A DNA stretch of 64,000 bases from Typhlomys cinereus (taxonomy: Eukaryota > Chordata > Mammalia > Rodentia > Platacanthomyidae). Where the stretch lies: contig JALPQD010000214.1 of assembly GCA_023101885.1 (NCBI GenBank), positions 434,001 to 498,000 of the forward strand, read 5' to 3'. This document shows positions 9,804 through 22,502 of the stretch, piece by piece. The position numbers and the translations under genes were made by a program. Numbering within the stretch: the stretch's first letter is position 1; every line of letters begins with the position of its first letter. The notes below the pieces were generated by a model. That model was not told the origin of the DNA and searched no databases. It saw only the letters and a program-made list of their open reading frames with translations.

Positions 9804-10166
9804 TGTGTACTAGTGATAAATAGAGATCAATACAGGAAGAAAAAGAGAAAGGCCTTTTATTAGGCCTAATGTTGCAACACCGGAAGTGGCAACCGAAGGT
9901 ATTTTCTTCCAATCCGTTTATATGGATGGAATAGTGGGCTTACATAGCCATTAAATGAGGGAAGGTCTTGCACCAATCAAACATAGCAATTTTCATGCAA
10001 ATGAACATTCCTTCTGCTAAGCCACAAGAGCAAGTACTCTGCCTGAAAATGATTGCCTGATCATACAGAGATTACCAAAGAAAGAAGTTAACAACTTATT
10101 TGAAAGCATTCTAGCTTGGAACACACTCAGGAACCAAGGTTGAGCTGTAGCTACACTTTTCCTACA
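9804..10166 (-). repeat. Probable solo LTR
   Basis: On the minus strand this stretch has promoter-like signals in LTR order: octamer ATTTGCAT (9995-10002), ATTGG CCAAT box (9973-9977), TATA-like ATATAAAC (9916-9923) and AATAAA (9856-9861). It can be bounded by TGTAGG at 10166 and a CACA end at 9804. It differs from the 1057-1445 LTR. I could not find a clear target duplication and no internal viral sequence adjoins it, so both boundaries and the class are tentative. Confidence 0.45.
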
Positions 10167-12257
10167 GATTCCTCAAGATGTCTTCATATATTCATAGTGC
10201 CTTCTGTTAGAGAGTGGTGGCCTGGGTATTTGAATGTTAGTTCTTAACTCAAGGTAGCCTGAGGAGCAAAGAGTTCATTAGCTCAGGAGTCATACCTCTC
10301 CATGAGCAAATATGTATATGAAATTCATATGATCCACAAGAAGAATAAACACCCAAAGACATCCTTACTATAGGAACACATTGTTAATACTAGCTTTGTG
10401 TTCATTAGTGCTTTTAATAGTGGCCAATTTTTGCCCAGTGCCTTAGAGAGAGGTGATCCTCATCTGCCTCATTCCTACTAAGAACAAAGATCTATTTGTC
10501 TTCTAAAATTTGAATTTACAAATAGCTACTATCAAGTTAAACATTAAATTAATAAACTTTTATTTTCTTTTTCTTCCACATGCCATGCATTGTACCTTAG
10601 GAATTATTTTATGGTAACAGGAGACCAATGGATTTCTTGATTATCTTCTGGACAGCATTGATATATAAAATGCAATGTAAGAAAGTGAATTAAATTGAAT
10701 ATTCCTTTTGTAACATCATTAAACACTATCTTGAGAAGAATATTGTGGGAGATTTTATTTTAAATACTTAAAATTTTAGTGTCATGTAGGATAAAACTAA
10801 GTGAGCACAGAATGGTGAATAATACAATTTTGGAAATCAAAGAGAATAAGAATTCAGTTGACTAAGTATTGCTGCAAGACTTGGTGGCAGTACTGAATAA
10901 AACCAAAGAAATATCTCTAATTGAATGTGACAGCAGTAGATATTTTGAATGGTGAAGCAAGTTGCTTTAGTTAAGGGAGAAAAATAATGTTGGACAACTG
11001 CACCAAAATTTGTAGACTCACAGCAGAAATTGGGACCCAGCAAATGCTCTGGGTCTTGCAGGAGTATGAGGGTGAGTGTGGAAGGGAAGAACTTTGTAAT
11101 TACTATGCTAAAGAGTGACGACCATGTATTTTACTTATTCACATTGTGGTTTTTATTTTTATATTACCTTGGTTCATTTTTGTATTCCAACTCACTTCAT
11201 TCATTGTTTATTCACTTATGCATTCTGTGTTCCCTGGTTGTGGAGAACTGATAGCATATTACTAGGTATACTTCCAATGTCCTGTAAAAGTTTAATAACT
11301 GAACTTCTTCAAGTTATTGCAGTTTTCATGGGAAAAGATTAGATGCTTCCATTTCCTAGCATAAAATGTGGAAAATAAGAACTGCAAAACATATTTTTGT
11401 TGCATTAGTGAAAAAAGGAACTGAATAAATCTTAAAATATGGGAACATGAAACTAAACTAATCTACCAAAAGGAACATATGTTGGTGTCAGTATCTTAAT
11501 GAATACATGCTGGATACATGTTTTGAATGTTCACAGTTGTTGATTCAGAAATTATATTTCAGTGATTGATATTATTTCAACATATTTATTCAACTGTTAA
11601 AAGACTTCCATGGAGAAACATATGCATAATTCTTTGTTACTCAACATATCTAAGAAAACAAAGGCAATCAACTAAAAGTCCAAAATAAAAAAATAAAAAA
11701 GCTCTATATGCCTATTATAAAACATGAGAGAACATTACTTAGACTACAAAGCAATTAAGCAGATGCACCAAAAAGGTAATATAATACCCAGTAATATGGA
11801 GTCTTTACTCGTTTCAGGAAAACTAAGTTTTTTTAATTGACTAAGTTTAATATTTTTGTCACATCAGTAAGAAAAGTATATTTTTCATCAACAAGAAGCT
11901 GGAAGACAAAGAGTATAAATGTAGTTGCTTGAACTGTGAGTTCAGGAAACTTGAACTGTGGACCACAAGGTTAGTGACTTCTTACCTTCCTTTTTTTAAA
12001 AAACAAAATGTCCATTTTTCTGTTTGTAAAATGCAAGAATTAACAATTCCTAATTTGGGGGATTCTATGACTTTTTTATGAAGGTGAAAGTAGACAATGA
12101 GTATAGACCCTTAGTTAAATGTCTGTCATTCATTATGAAACAAATTTTAGTATATTTATAGAAATAATTATATATACACATATGGCAATACATAAGAATT
12201 TATTCTAGTATCAAGTAATTAACATTTTTCTGTGTATATGCAATTTCATTTTACTTT
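10167..12257. other. Unique AT-rich sequence, nothing recognised
   Basis: No supported exon or repeat. Two overlapping frames of about 75 codons at 11030-11342 are AT-driven and have no recognisable motif. Confidence 0.5.
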
Positions 12258-12553
12258 AAAAATTTTTAATTAATTTATCTGTTTTGTGTGTGTGTGTGAG
12301 TGTGTGTGTGTGTGTGTATCAAAGGGTACTGTATATCTTGTGTAGGACCAAGAGTGACTTTGGGAATCATTTTGGGTTGCTTCTACCTCCTTTTTGCTTT
12401 GCTCTGGAATTTCCCAGACCTTGACCTCCAGGGCCAGAGATACAGACTAGTGTCATTTCTACTTGGTGTTTTTGTATGAGACATGGAATTCAAACTCAGT
12501 ACCTTCTGCTCATGAGGCAGAGTCTTAACCTCTAAGACATTTTTCCAACTCCA
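12258..12553 (-). mobile_element. Older member of the B2-like SINE family
   Basis: Minus-strand head at 12553 and TG-rich tail at 12283-12318. It aligns along its body with the SINEs at 34562 and 54495 (shared 'ttgcttctacctcctttttgctttgctctgg' region, with the A-box end degenerated). Divergence is clearly higher than in the copies at 9471 or 48661. Confidence 0.75.
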
Positions 12554-13634
12554 ATTTTAAACTTACATATAGCAGCATTAATTTTTTAATCTTAAAAATA
12601 ACATAAAGATACATGTAAAACTTGAAATGATTAGGTCAGAGTAATATTTATAAGTTATTAACCTACTGAAAATGTACTTATTTTTCTTTCAACCTATATA
12701 TTTGAAATATTCAATATGCAATAATATATTCTGTTTGAAAGGACCAAAGTTTTTGCAATCCATTTCAATGTATTTGAGTGTACCTATGTTTAGAGGCATT
12801 TTGTTTCATGGCATATTGATTAATTTGTTTAGGATTGTGGAACTGAAATTTCTAATATTTAGTACATTACCAAAACTATTATAAAAGTCCAATGAATACT
12901 TGCTACTGAAACTACTATATATTTCTCTGAACTGAAATTCTCCTCTGCTTTTGCCATACATTTCCAGATATTTAATAAAAAGCACAACATTCCCTCAGAA
13001 ATGTTTCAGAAGTACTTTATACTTTCCCATACATTCAAACTGAAATGATTTTATTGTCCATTGATACTTATAATTTAGGAATTTTTATCTTAATTTTGTA
13101 GCAGACAAATTTAAAAAGTAATTTAAGTCACATTGACAGATGAAATATATTCTTTGAAGAGACTCCATCTTGCTCCTATTGATTTTCTTCTGCAGATGTA
13201 TGTAATTTAAAAGAACATGCTGTGTTTTATGTAACACATACCCAAAGATGGATAGGGAAAGACAAAAGCCATATGCATAAGTTATGAAAGTAAACTGAAG
13301 TCTAGCTTACAGAGCAAAAATTAAATGACTAAAAATATCTAATCAGCAGTGACATTTTTGAATGCCAGCTGTGCTATGTGGCAGGATTTGTCTTCAGCTG
13401 TAAGTGAGCTTCTGCAGCTCGTCAGACCAAGTGAGTACAGTACAGAATCAGATGTCATGAAGTATATTGACAGTGCCGGTCTGAGTTCTGACTGCAGGCA
13501 GAAGCCCAAGCATATTCATCTGTTTCAAAGGAACGTTGATATCTGTCACCACAAGCTTCATGAGGAAATATTAACAAAGTCCATGGAGGTTTAGCTCAGA
13601 AAATTAAACACCTCTAATATGTTATAGATACTCA
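12554..13634. other. Unique sequence with an unassigned 81-codon frame
   Basis: Mostly AT-rich. The patch at 13345-13595 is less AT-rich and holds an 81-codon plus-strand open frame (13349-13594) with no motif I recognise, no evident splice context and no start context. It could be conserved non-coding DNA or chance; I do not call it a gene. Confidence 0.4.
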
Positions 13635-13639
13635 TTTTA

Positions 13640-13788
13640 GAGGCCAGGTTTATGATCCTGTGTAAGTTACTTAATTCTTCTGTGCCTCACTGTCTTCACT
13701 GATAAAATGGAGAGTGCAATGGTATCTGCCTTTTATGATTGTAGAAAGATTAACTGAAGCAGTACGTGTAAGAAGTTTTGCACATTAG
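13640..13788 (+). repeat. MIR SINE
   Basis: Contains the MIR core and 3' pattern: 'gtgtaagttacttaattctt', 'ctgtgcctcactgtcttc', 'gataaaatggagagtgcaat', then a 'attaactgaagcagtacgtg' block. This is an ancient mammalian tRNA-derived SINE, so the locus has been stable since before the placental radiation. Confidence 0.82.
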
Positions 13789-14239
13789 TCTGTATACATT
13801 TTGCTATGAACAATGTTATGCAAATTATGACAAATGGCACCCAGATTCTTCATTACTAAATTGAAGTGACCATTTCGTTTTCTGTGGGTTTCTTTTATAG
13901 CTTCATGGATTAAAGTGATACCCACTTGTATATCAGAATGAACGATCTGGACAGACTGTGAAACCAACTTATCACACTTCAAAGATATCCAAGAATAGAT
14001 GAATTCTAAAATAAGGTGAGAACACTTACATTACATTTTTGGAATTTGTGTAAATAATGAAAAAAAAATCCACCGGATTTAATTTTCAAATTAAAATTTC
14101 AAATTAAAATACCAGAAATGATAGTGTGCTTGGAGAATCAATCTATGGCATAAGCATTTGGACTGAGGTCCTGAGATATTAAACAAAGAAATGCAACCAT
14201 GGATGCTGTCACTGAAGCACACACACCATTCTGCTTTTC
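13789..14239. other. Unique AT-rich sequence, nothing recognised
   Basis: Includes a short tandem of 'caaattaaaatt' units at about 14087-14110; otherwise featureless. Confidence 0.5.
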
Positions 14240-14342
14240 ATGTAGTGCTGTTGTAGTTTAGAGTATCTGCTATGCAGACCAAGCTGGTCTTGAATGTGTG
14301 CTGGGATTACAGATCTGCAATACCACGCCTGGCTGATTTGGG
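14240..14342 (-). repeat. B1-like SINE fragment
   Basis: Antisense B1 blocks: 'aagctggtcttgaatgtg', 'tgctgggattacagatctgc' and 'taccacgcctggctgatt'. Confidence 0.75.
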
Positions 14343-16629
14343 CATTTGTAAGAGACTCCATCTTTGAAAAATTCAGGTGTACATATATTTTAGCATATAT
14401 AATTATTCAGAATTATTCAAAATCTGAGTGATTGAATGAAAGGCAGTATAAGTTTTAGGATTTTTGACATAAAAAGGCTTCCCAAGTAGTTATTGAATAT
14501 TAGAGTGAATCTTTTACTACATATTCACCTCTCAAATTTGAATAAATTTGAACTAAAAAGCATATGTTTTATATTTGAAAATTTATAGTTTTTGAGTAGA
14601 ATACTCTTCATAAATATTAAATAGGTATATTTTTCTTTATTAATAATTAGTTTATTTTTCCAGTTAACTATTGTGAGGATATTATTCTTCATTATTTGAT
14701 TAATTGTATATGATAAACATATATTCTGCCACTGAGCTACTTGTTATTATTCATCCCTTTTTTATTAGTAACTCAGTACCTCCAAATTTAAGTTTAGGTA
14801 AAACTGTTTTTCTTTTTAACATTTTTCTCTTGTGATACAGCATCAATAGCAACCAAATGTTTAAAATTTAGTGTATTAATATTTAAGTGGGGCAGTATTT
14901 AACATTATATTTAGATAAATATCCCATATGTTTATTCTAATTCCAGTGGTACAATTTAAGAATTTACATTATCTTTTTAGATTAGGGAGTTGAGAATCTC
15001 AGTTCATGACCTCTGCTTTCTATCCTGATATGTAAGGGTCTAGAAGTCACCACTCCATTTTACCAACAATTAAGAAGCTGGACACACTTAAAAATCTAAA
15101 AAAAAAAAATCCATTATAAATGGGAAGTCATAGGGCAAAACAGTGGCCTGACTGCAGATAGAAAAAAGACAGTACCCAGACTGTAGACATACACAAGTAC
15201 CAAGAGAAAAATGACTTACCAAAACAGAATCTTCCAGAAATGTATACATGAACCAGTGGCAGAGTAGGGGTACTTGAACTGTTATTGAAAAATCTCTGGA
15301 GTGTTGTGGCAGACTACACTGAAAGGGGAACAAAACAAAACATATTAAAGCAAGCAAACAAACACACAAAAAAAGCCTAAAGGACTATCGGGAAGCAGTC
15401 ATCCAGAGATCTATTAGAGTTTTTGAGCGTTAGCAGTAGGAATTTTATTAGAGAATGTCAGAGAATTACTTCCTACTTCTTTTAAGGAAATATTTATGAA
15501 TATACTAGAGCATCCTATTCCTCTATATTTTTTCAGTTAAGGTTGCTGCTTGATAAGCAAATGCATGTGATGTATATGTGATCATTGGAGTGGAACTATC
15601 TTTTGGAGCCTGTGGTATCACCCGCGTTAAAACAATTAATGGCAATGGCCCTTTTTCTCCATGAATTGATCAGCAGAAAATAGTTCAGTAACCAGTGGTA
15701 GGTTCCCAACCCCTTCTCTATCCTTGCCCATCTGTTACAGAAAAGAATTTTAAATGAATTGAAAAACTTCAATTCATGTGTGTTCCCAGGGTTAAATGCT
15801 ATTTGAACAGGGATTAACCTGTCACCAAGCTAGATGACAGAAACTAAACTCCAGCCTTTTGTCATTCTGTGATAGTCTATGAAAGGTACTGGCAACATTC
15901 ACTGTGATAGAGACTCTGCATAAGCCTCATTACCTGACTATAAAACTTCTATGTCCCTCAATCTTACAGTTATTTCAGAAAAGCTGATTTTACAGGTCCT
16001 TTTTCTGTATGTCTGCTTGTTGCTAAAACATTACAAGTACCATTAAAGGAAATAACAGCTTTAAAATATTAAACACTTCCTAAATCATTCTTAGGCTGCA
16101 GAACACAAAAATCAGATTAAGACATTAATAGGTTTATGTTTTGATCCATTAACTTGAAGTTGTGGGAGTGGGGGTTGAGGACAATAGATGCTTATGCCAT
16201 TGAAATAATAATTTACCTAGATATTGGGGATCTGACTCAAGTCCTTTATTGGTTTTACAATCTACTCATTCATGTGAATTAGAACAACTATTTAATTATT
16301 ATATGACTTCCTATAGTGAGTACATTGGATGGCATGAGTGTATAAAGCAGACAACTCTAGAGTGAGTCTTCAATCTTCGAAGAAGGTAGTAATTAGAAAA
16401 CGATTGAGCAAACTATATTATTTTATAGTGACATATGCAACATAGTCTAGACATATGCAACTTTATCACCATGGAGGTCTTTCACATGAGATCTCAATGA
16501 ATCCATATAAGCAAAATGTGTAAAAATTGTGTATGGCTATTGGAAGAGAAATCGAATGCTTAAGAGGAGCAAAGATGATGTTCATTGACTCCAATGGATG
16601 AAGAAAAGCTTTTCAAAACACCCGTTAAA
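14343..16629. other. Unique AT-rich sequence, nothing recognised
   Basis: No exon, RNA gene or repeat identified. The 93-codon minus-strand frame at 15088-15369 is Phe/Ser/Leu-rich and shows no conserved motif. Confidence 0.5.
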
Positions 16630-17035
16630 TGCCTATGTCAGTTAATTTTAGGTGTGACATGACAATTCAAAACTGAGCCTTTCAGATATGCCTCTGAAGA
16701 AACATTATTTAAGGCAAGCTTCTGAACAAACCTAGAGGAGATTTTGTAACTGATGTGGGAAGACTAAATATAGGTGTGTAGAACATTGCAATCCCTGAAC
16801 AGATAGATAAGAAGTAGAGGGAATTAGCTGGCCTTGACAGGTGGGCAAGCTAGAAAGTATGTCCCCTTCTTAGTAACTCCTGTGGAAACATTGTGGCCAG
16901 TTTCCTATATCTCTGCTGGTAACTATCCCACCCCAATGGACTGTATCTTAGAACCGTGAACATGAATAAACCCCTTACTCTTCTGAATTAGTTTGGTAAT
17001 ATACCTGCCACAGCAAAGGGAAGATGAAACGAAGA
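16630..17035 (+). repeat. Medium-copy rodent interspersed repeat, sense
   Basis: Begins near 'cctatgtcagttaattttag' and ends with 'gaacatgaataaacccctta', 'cctgccacagcaaagggaag'. This 5' and 3' pattern is shared by a widespread rodent repeat also seen antisense at 210-557. Diverged; family name not assigned. Confidence 0.5.
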
Positions 17036-18415
17036 CAGTGTTAAAGATGAATTAGTCGAGTGTGGCAGGATGATGACTGAACGGAATTGCAGGCCAGGTT
17101 AAGAATTGCAGGACTTTTCCTAAATAAAATATGAACATATTAAAAGAAATTTGTATGCTTTTTGTTGATGTATACAGAATTAACTGGAAGTAGAAGAAAA
17201 CCAGCGGAGACACAGTCATTGGAAAGCAATGCCAAAATTCAGGCAATTTGGATCTGCTTGTGGAAGGTAGAGAATTTCCCACATCCAAAGCATAGTTCTG
17301 CCAGGGCTGAATATAAAGGGTCAGACAATGAGCTATCTGATTGCATTGCTCATGTGAAAAGTAGCTCTGCACAGAGTTACTTCTTTAAAAGCAAACAAAG
17401 TATGTCCTTTTTATGTGAGAACTTTATATATTGGAATCAACTAAGTATATGGTCAAAGGATTGTGGGGGTGATTTATGATGATGATCAACATATACTGAA
17501 ATGTTTTGAGTAATAATTTTTCTAGCATGTTTGGATGAGCAAAAGGCATCAAGCATTATGTAGGATCTTTTGTAAAAGTGGAGATAAATATCATGGATTC
17601 TATAAAGAGTGCTTGGGGAATACAGTTGAGTTTCAAACCCATTAGTTTAAGAGACTCTTGTCATATCTTAGTGATGACCTCAGCTGTAAGCTGCAGAGCT
17701 GGTGGAGACAAGGAAGCATCTGGAGAATTCAGCATCCAACTAAAGGCTTTAACAAGGCACTGTCTAGCTTTAGATCATACTTGTGAATATTAAGTCTATT
17801 GTCTGTATTTTAACTCCATTACTTAAAACCAAAAGCTGTTCAAGAAAGAAGTCTTCATAGATGGAAGGAGAAAAGGAGGAAATTTTATAAAATGTAAGAA
17901 AATGAAGTGGTTGAAAATAATAGGGGTTTAGTGTACTTAATGAACATTATAATCGTTTTGTCAGGATTTCATCTGGAATTGAATTCGCTTTATAAATACT
18001 GCTAAGCAATGAGATTCAATGAGAGGGCATCGTGGAAGCTGGCAGAGTCATTAGATTCATTATGCACTTCCTCATGGATGGCTTTGGTTTATTACTGTAT
18101 AATTATTGAAATTACTGAGCTTAGACATCTAGTTTATTAATCATTTTCTAAGATACAAAGTATAAAACTTGTTGGCATGTTTCATGCTTATTGAATTTTT
18201 AAAATATTTTGTTTGTAGGGCATTAGAATAATAATTCACTTCATTAATTCTTTTCCAACTTAATGTTAGCTCAAAAGACTGTTTTTATCTTTCTAAGACT
18301 GGCCTTTGTCAGATTTCAAAATTTCTGTGAATTATTTTGTCTAAACCCTCTGGGACATTTGATATTTCTAAGAGTTCTAAAGAAAAAAATGCCCTACCCA
18401 AAGAACATGATGAAA
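17036..18415. other. Unique sequence, nothing assigned
   Basis: Overlapping frames on both strands at 17052-17479 (105-106 codons) lack recognisable domains. The segment 17930-18140 has mixed composition and no repeat match; it is a possible non-coding element but not supported as one. Confidence 0.45.
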
Positions 18416-18419
18416 ACTG

Positions 18420-18432
18420 TGCGTGTGTGTGC

Positions 18433-18468
<36 letters not shown>

Positions 18469-18515
18469 ATGTGTACAAAAAGGGAGAGAGAGAAAAACCG
18501 AAAGAGAGAGAGTGT
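18420..18515. repeat. Compound (TG)n and (GA)n microsatellite
   Basis: A TG run at about 18420-18465 is followed by a purine GA-rich run at about 18480-18513. Confidence 0.93.
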
Positions 18516-18589
18516 TGTGTATGCTTGGTGTGTATTTGTGTAAATAACTAAGGCTGTTATCTTACTTCATTAGTGTCCACTTTAAGTTT

Positions 18590-18925
18590 CCTTTCTTTTC
18601 TTTTCTTTTTTTTTTAGATATAATACAGGAAGAGGCAGTGGTCAATTCCCTTGCCCATTTTGAGCACTGCAAGCTGCAGCAACAACAACTCTCAGGGGGA
18701 ATTTAATGGCCCAGTGTTCATTTTGAAATAGTCTCTCACTGAACCTGCAGCTCACCAATGATGCTAGACTGGCGTCCAGCAGGCCCCTGAATCCTAATCT
18801 TTCCACCTCTCCAAATCTTGGATTACAGGTTCACGATACCAGCCAATGCTTTAACAAGGATGCTGCAGACTGAACTCAGATCTGCACGCTTACCTATCAC
18901 TTTGCTGAATGAGCCCTCTTCTTGG
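18590..18925 (-). repeat. Diverged B4-like SINE
   Basis: Antisense B1-type blocks ('tggattacaggttcacgata') lead into a tRNA-like end ('ctgaactcagatctgcacgc', 'tgctgaatgagccctcttct'). A T-rich stretch starts it at 18590-18616. Confidence 0.5.
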
Positions 18926-19099
18926 TTCAAAAGTTTCTTTTTTTTATAGAGTGGTTGCAGGGTAGCTGCTAACCTGAATGTCTTGGATTTGCTATTCATC
19001 ATATACATTACATATGTAAAATAAACATCTCTTTTACTTTAATCACTTATATTTTCAGTACTAAGGATGGAAGGATGGAATTCATCTTTCTTCTTTTTT

Positions 19100-19215
19100 A
19101 GCCCAGTTTTCTTTCCTGTTGCTTTTGACATAGGATCTTACTGAGTTACCCAGAATGACCTTGAAATGACACTGTGGCCTAAACAAGCTCTGTCTACCTT
19201 TTGTGTTACCACATT
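19100..19215 (-). repeat. B1-like SINE fragment
   Basis: Antisense pattern 'gacataggatcttactgagt', then 'ttgtgttaccacattcagct'. Confidence 0.5.
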
Positions 19216-19484
19216 CAGCTGGATTAGACAAAAAAAATTTTTTTGAATAAGATGGCATGAGTTAGTAAGCTATCTAACACAAGTTAAGCATGGATGAAAT
19301 AAGTTTTTGAAGGAAATGGATGTAGAAACTATGCCACAAAATAAAGCTTCTTTTTCTTTCATATAATCGGTTATATCATTTTCAAAAACACTGTAGGTAA
19401 CCAATTAAAGTTTATCAATAGGAAAGTGTTTTGTATAATGAGTTACTGTTTTGTAGTGCAGACAGGCACTATTAATATAACTTT

Positions 19485-19845
19485 TGTGTGTGTATATGGT
19501 TTACGTTGTATACATGACTATGTGTATTTCTGCAGGTGCATGTATGTTTGTGTGTGTATGCTAGTGTGTATGCATGTATGTGTGTATGTACGTGCATGTG
19601 TTCATGCACTTCTGTTTTATGTTCATGTGAAGGCCAGAGGTTAATGCTGGGCATCTTTATCAGTTGCTCTTCGCATTATTGTTATTATTATTTTTTTTGA
19701 CAGAGCCTTTCACTAACTAAGCTTGGTTCTCACTGAAGAAGATTGGTAACCAATGTCCTCCAGGGATGTTTCTTCCTACTCCACAAAACTGGGATTATAG
19801 ACATACGTCATGTATGTGGGTGATGAACTCAGATGTTTCTCCTTT
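19485..19845 (-). repeat. TG-rich tail plus B4-like SINE
   Basis: A degenerate tgtatgt-type tract (19485-19600) followed by 'aggccagaggttaatgctgg', 'gacagagcctttcactaact' and 'aaactgggattatagacata' is the usual antisense rodent B4/B1 composite. Confidence 0.6.
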
Positions 19846-20182
19846 CATGTTTCTCCTTTAATGACTGAGTGATACATTTTATATATTCAATATAATTTTT
19901 TTGTATCCATCTAAGTTGATTCTTTGTAATTCAATTATATTTAAGATGCCTGGATACATGATGGATAAATAAGTTAGAAAAAACAGAAACTGTAGTTGGC
20001 ACTGTGGCAGTCCATTTGCTTTGTAAAAAGAAAAACATCAATTTAGGACTGATTAATCCTATACAAACTTTATCATTGCAACTGTATACATGTAGCAGAA
20101 GTTTGTTCACATTGGAAATCATTGACAGACCCAAGCAGTTTAATGGCAAAGTTAATAACTACACTAAAGAGGATCTGTACAC

Positions 20183-20185
<3 letters not shown>
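19846..20185. other. Unique sequence, nothing recognised
   Basis: Short frames here run into the adjacent CA repeat and are not genes. Confidence 0.5.

Positions 20186-20235
<50 letters not shown>
20186..20235. repeat. (CA)n microsatellite
   Basis: About 22 units with cata units at the left edge. Confidence 0.95.
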
Positions 20236-20237
<2 letters not shown>

Positions 20238-20564
20238 TCCCTAAGGAAAAACTCTAAACTCCTGTGGTCGCCCACTATGAGGGAAATGAGGTTAACCCTA
20301 CATTGATTTAGACATGCAATCAAATAGCGTTTTCCTCTGGATTTTAGTGAGAGAGTATAAACTATTGCTGGCATTGTGAGACACAGATGAGTTAGAATAA
20401 ATTTAAAAAAAGTGAAGACTTTTTTTATAAGTGAAATTGTGAGGGTTTATATTTAATGTCAGCCTAAGTGGATATAGAAACACTGTGGAAGTATGCTTCT
20501 GTGCATGTATGAGTTCATTCAGAAAGACTTATCTGGAGAGGAAAGAATCATTTTGAATGTAGAT

Positions 20565-20755
20565 GGCACCATCCCATTGCCGGTTCTGAATTGAGTTAGC
20601 AGGAACAAACAAGCTGAGGGTGAGCGTTCATCTCTCTGTATTCATCTCTCTGTGACCAGCTGCGTCCTGTTCTTGCTGCCATGCTTTCTCCGCCATGATG
20701 ACTGCACCATCAAAGGTGTGTCCCAGCAACTAGAAAAGTAACTAATAGAACACCA
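20565..20755 (+). repeat. Medium-copy rodent repeat fragment
   Basis: Blocks 'gcgttcatctctctgtattc', 'tgaccagctgcgtcctgttc', 'ctttctccgccatgatgact', ending 'gaaaagtaactaatagaa', belong to the family noted at 16630-17035. Confidence 0.5.
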
Positions 20756-21470
20756 TGACATTAGTCTAGAATGAGAGTCAAGAAAAGGGTCAGCTCTACT
20801 CATTTCAGGGTCACATTAGCTGTGGACTTGGAGGGGAAGATTACAGAGCAAGCCTTTGTACAAGAATTAACTGAGAGGGTTTTAAGGAAGGATACAACTA
20901 TATTGAAGTGTTCAAAGCAGTCAGGAAAAGTTAGGTCTTACTCATGCCCACCTCTGAAGTTCATGTCTGTGCAGAGGTATGGGTGCTATGATTGGACTGA
21001 GGGGCTGTTACGGGCTGGCTACAATGGTCAGAACAGCATGGATGGATATGACTAATGTCGTAGGGACATTTGAGTTAATTCAATCAATATTTCTCAGGCA
21101 GTCAATAAACAGTGAAGAAGAGTTCATAACTCTAGAGGAAGCTGTGGTACCCATTTTGCACAGTGTCTGCTCCCCACAAGAGATCTGGAAAGTGGAAGTA
21201 GTAAGACAGGTGGAGGCTCCGTGGGGAAAGGGCAAGGTGTTTAGCATCACTGTCAGCAATATTTTCTTAATCTGTTAAAATTGACTTTTTTTCAAACATT
21301 TAGTGTGAAATCTACTATATAAGAAAGAAAAACAAAGTAAAATTTTTTTATTCAAAGGAAATATTGGACTCCATCCACAACTATGTCCACATGATAATAC
21401 AAGTGATTTACACCTGGAGTAGGGCAACCTGCATTACACCAATGTGAATTAGACACATGATTTTTGAAAT
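20756..21470. other. Unassigned mixed-composition sequence
   Basis: Two overlapping plus-strand frames (94 and 99 codons, 20771-21278) lie here. Neither has a domain, repeat or family I recognise, and their overlap in different frames argues against both being coding. Confidence 0.4.
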
Positions 21471-21474
21471 TTTT

Positions 21475-21499
21475 ATTTGTTTATTAATTTGACTTTACC

Positions 21500-21544
<45 letters not shown>

Positions 21545-21718
21545 CAGACAGAGACAGAGAGACAGAAGGAGACAGAGAATATACTATGGCATGCATGTGG
21601 AGATCACAGGACTTTTGGAAATTGGTTTTCCTTTTTCATCAAAGAGCCCGAGGTATTGAATTCAGGCTTCCAGATTTTCTTGCAAATGCCCATAACCACT
21701 GAGTCATCTCATCAGCCA
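21475..21718 (-). repeat. B3/B4-like SINE with (GA)n/(GACA)n tail
   Basis: A purine microsatellite at 21500-21575 is followed by 'tatggcatgcatgtggagat', 'ttgaattcaggcttccagat' and the tRNA-like end 'ccactgagtcatctcatcag' in antisense. Confidence 0.65.
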
Positions 21719-21982
21719 GAAACACGATTTGTATGGGTGAAGAGAGTGATCCTAATAGCCTGAAACATTTGTTCTTGTGGCACCACAACAGGTTAAAACT
21801 GAAATTGCTTGTTAGGTGTAGATAAAGAAATATAAAGAATGAAATTTTGCATGACCAGGAAGCTAGTAATCTTGCAGCCAGCTCATCCCAGTTGAAAGGA
21901 TCATCTGACTGTCACTATAGTCACAAGAAATAAACACTTAACTTGTAAACTATTTGGTTCCATGGCTGGGCATTGGGCCATG

Positions 21983-22056
21983 TTATGGTACATATGGCTA
22001 CCACATGTACCATATGTACCATATGTGGTATGACTACCACATGTGCCATATGTACT
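21983..22056. repeat. Imperfect palindromic CATATG/CATGTG repeat
   Basis: Nested near-palindromes built from 'tggtacatatggctaccaca', 'gtaccatatgtaccatatgt' and 'ggtatgactaccacatgtgc'. Several arms are mutually reverse complementary, so cruciform or hairpin folding is possible. Confidence 0.7.
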
Positions 22057-22500
22057 AGAAACAACTAAAGCATCACTGATTCATTCCTCCTTTTCATCCA
22101 AAAACCCTCCATAAATCTTAAAGCAACCACTATCCTTAGAAAGTGTAATTGGAAAAATTTCTAGATTAGAATAAACTCCCATGCATGCCTAAGTTTTTGT
22201 TAACTTTGGCAGAGTTGCTATGATATAAGAGATCTGATATTTATCAAACAGAACAAGAGTTCCTCAGAAGTTTATTGGATCATCTATTTTATTGCATAGA
22301 TGGAAAGACTCAGATTAGTAAGTTTATAACATATCCATAGAAAATTTCTGGAAACAATTTTTGTTTCATTTTTGGTAAAAATAGATGAATGAATGAAAAA
22401 TAGTTTAGCATCAAATTTTGACTGAATATTAAAATAGTTGAGGCTAATTCACTCTTGCTTCAATAAAGAGGTGTTAAAGAACTATTATGAATTTGCTTCT
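22057..22500. other. Unique AT-rich sequence, nothing recognised
   Basis: No open frame or repeat of note before the polypyrimidine tract. Confidence 0.5.
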
Positions 22501-22502
22501 AA

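Noticed and set aside
17052..17479. Antiparallel ~105-codon frames as exons
   Set aside because: No domain, no splice-site pattern that I can support, and frames on both strands over the same DNA suggest chance.
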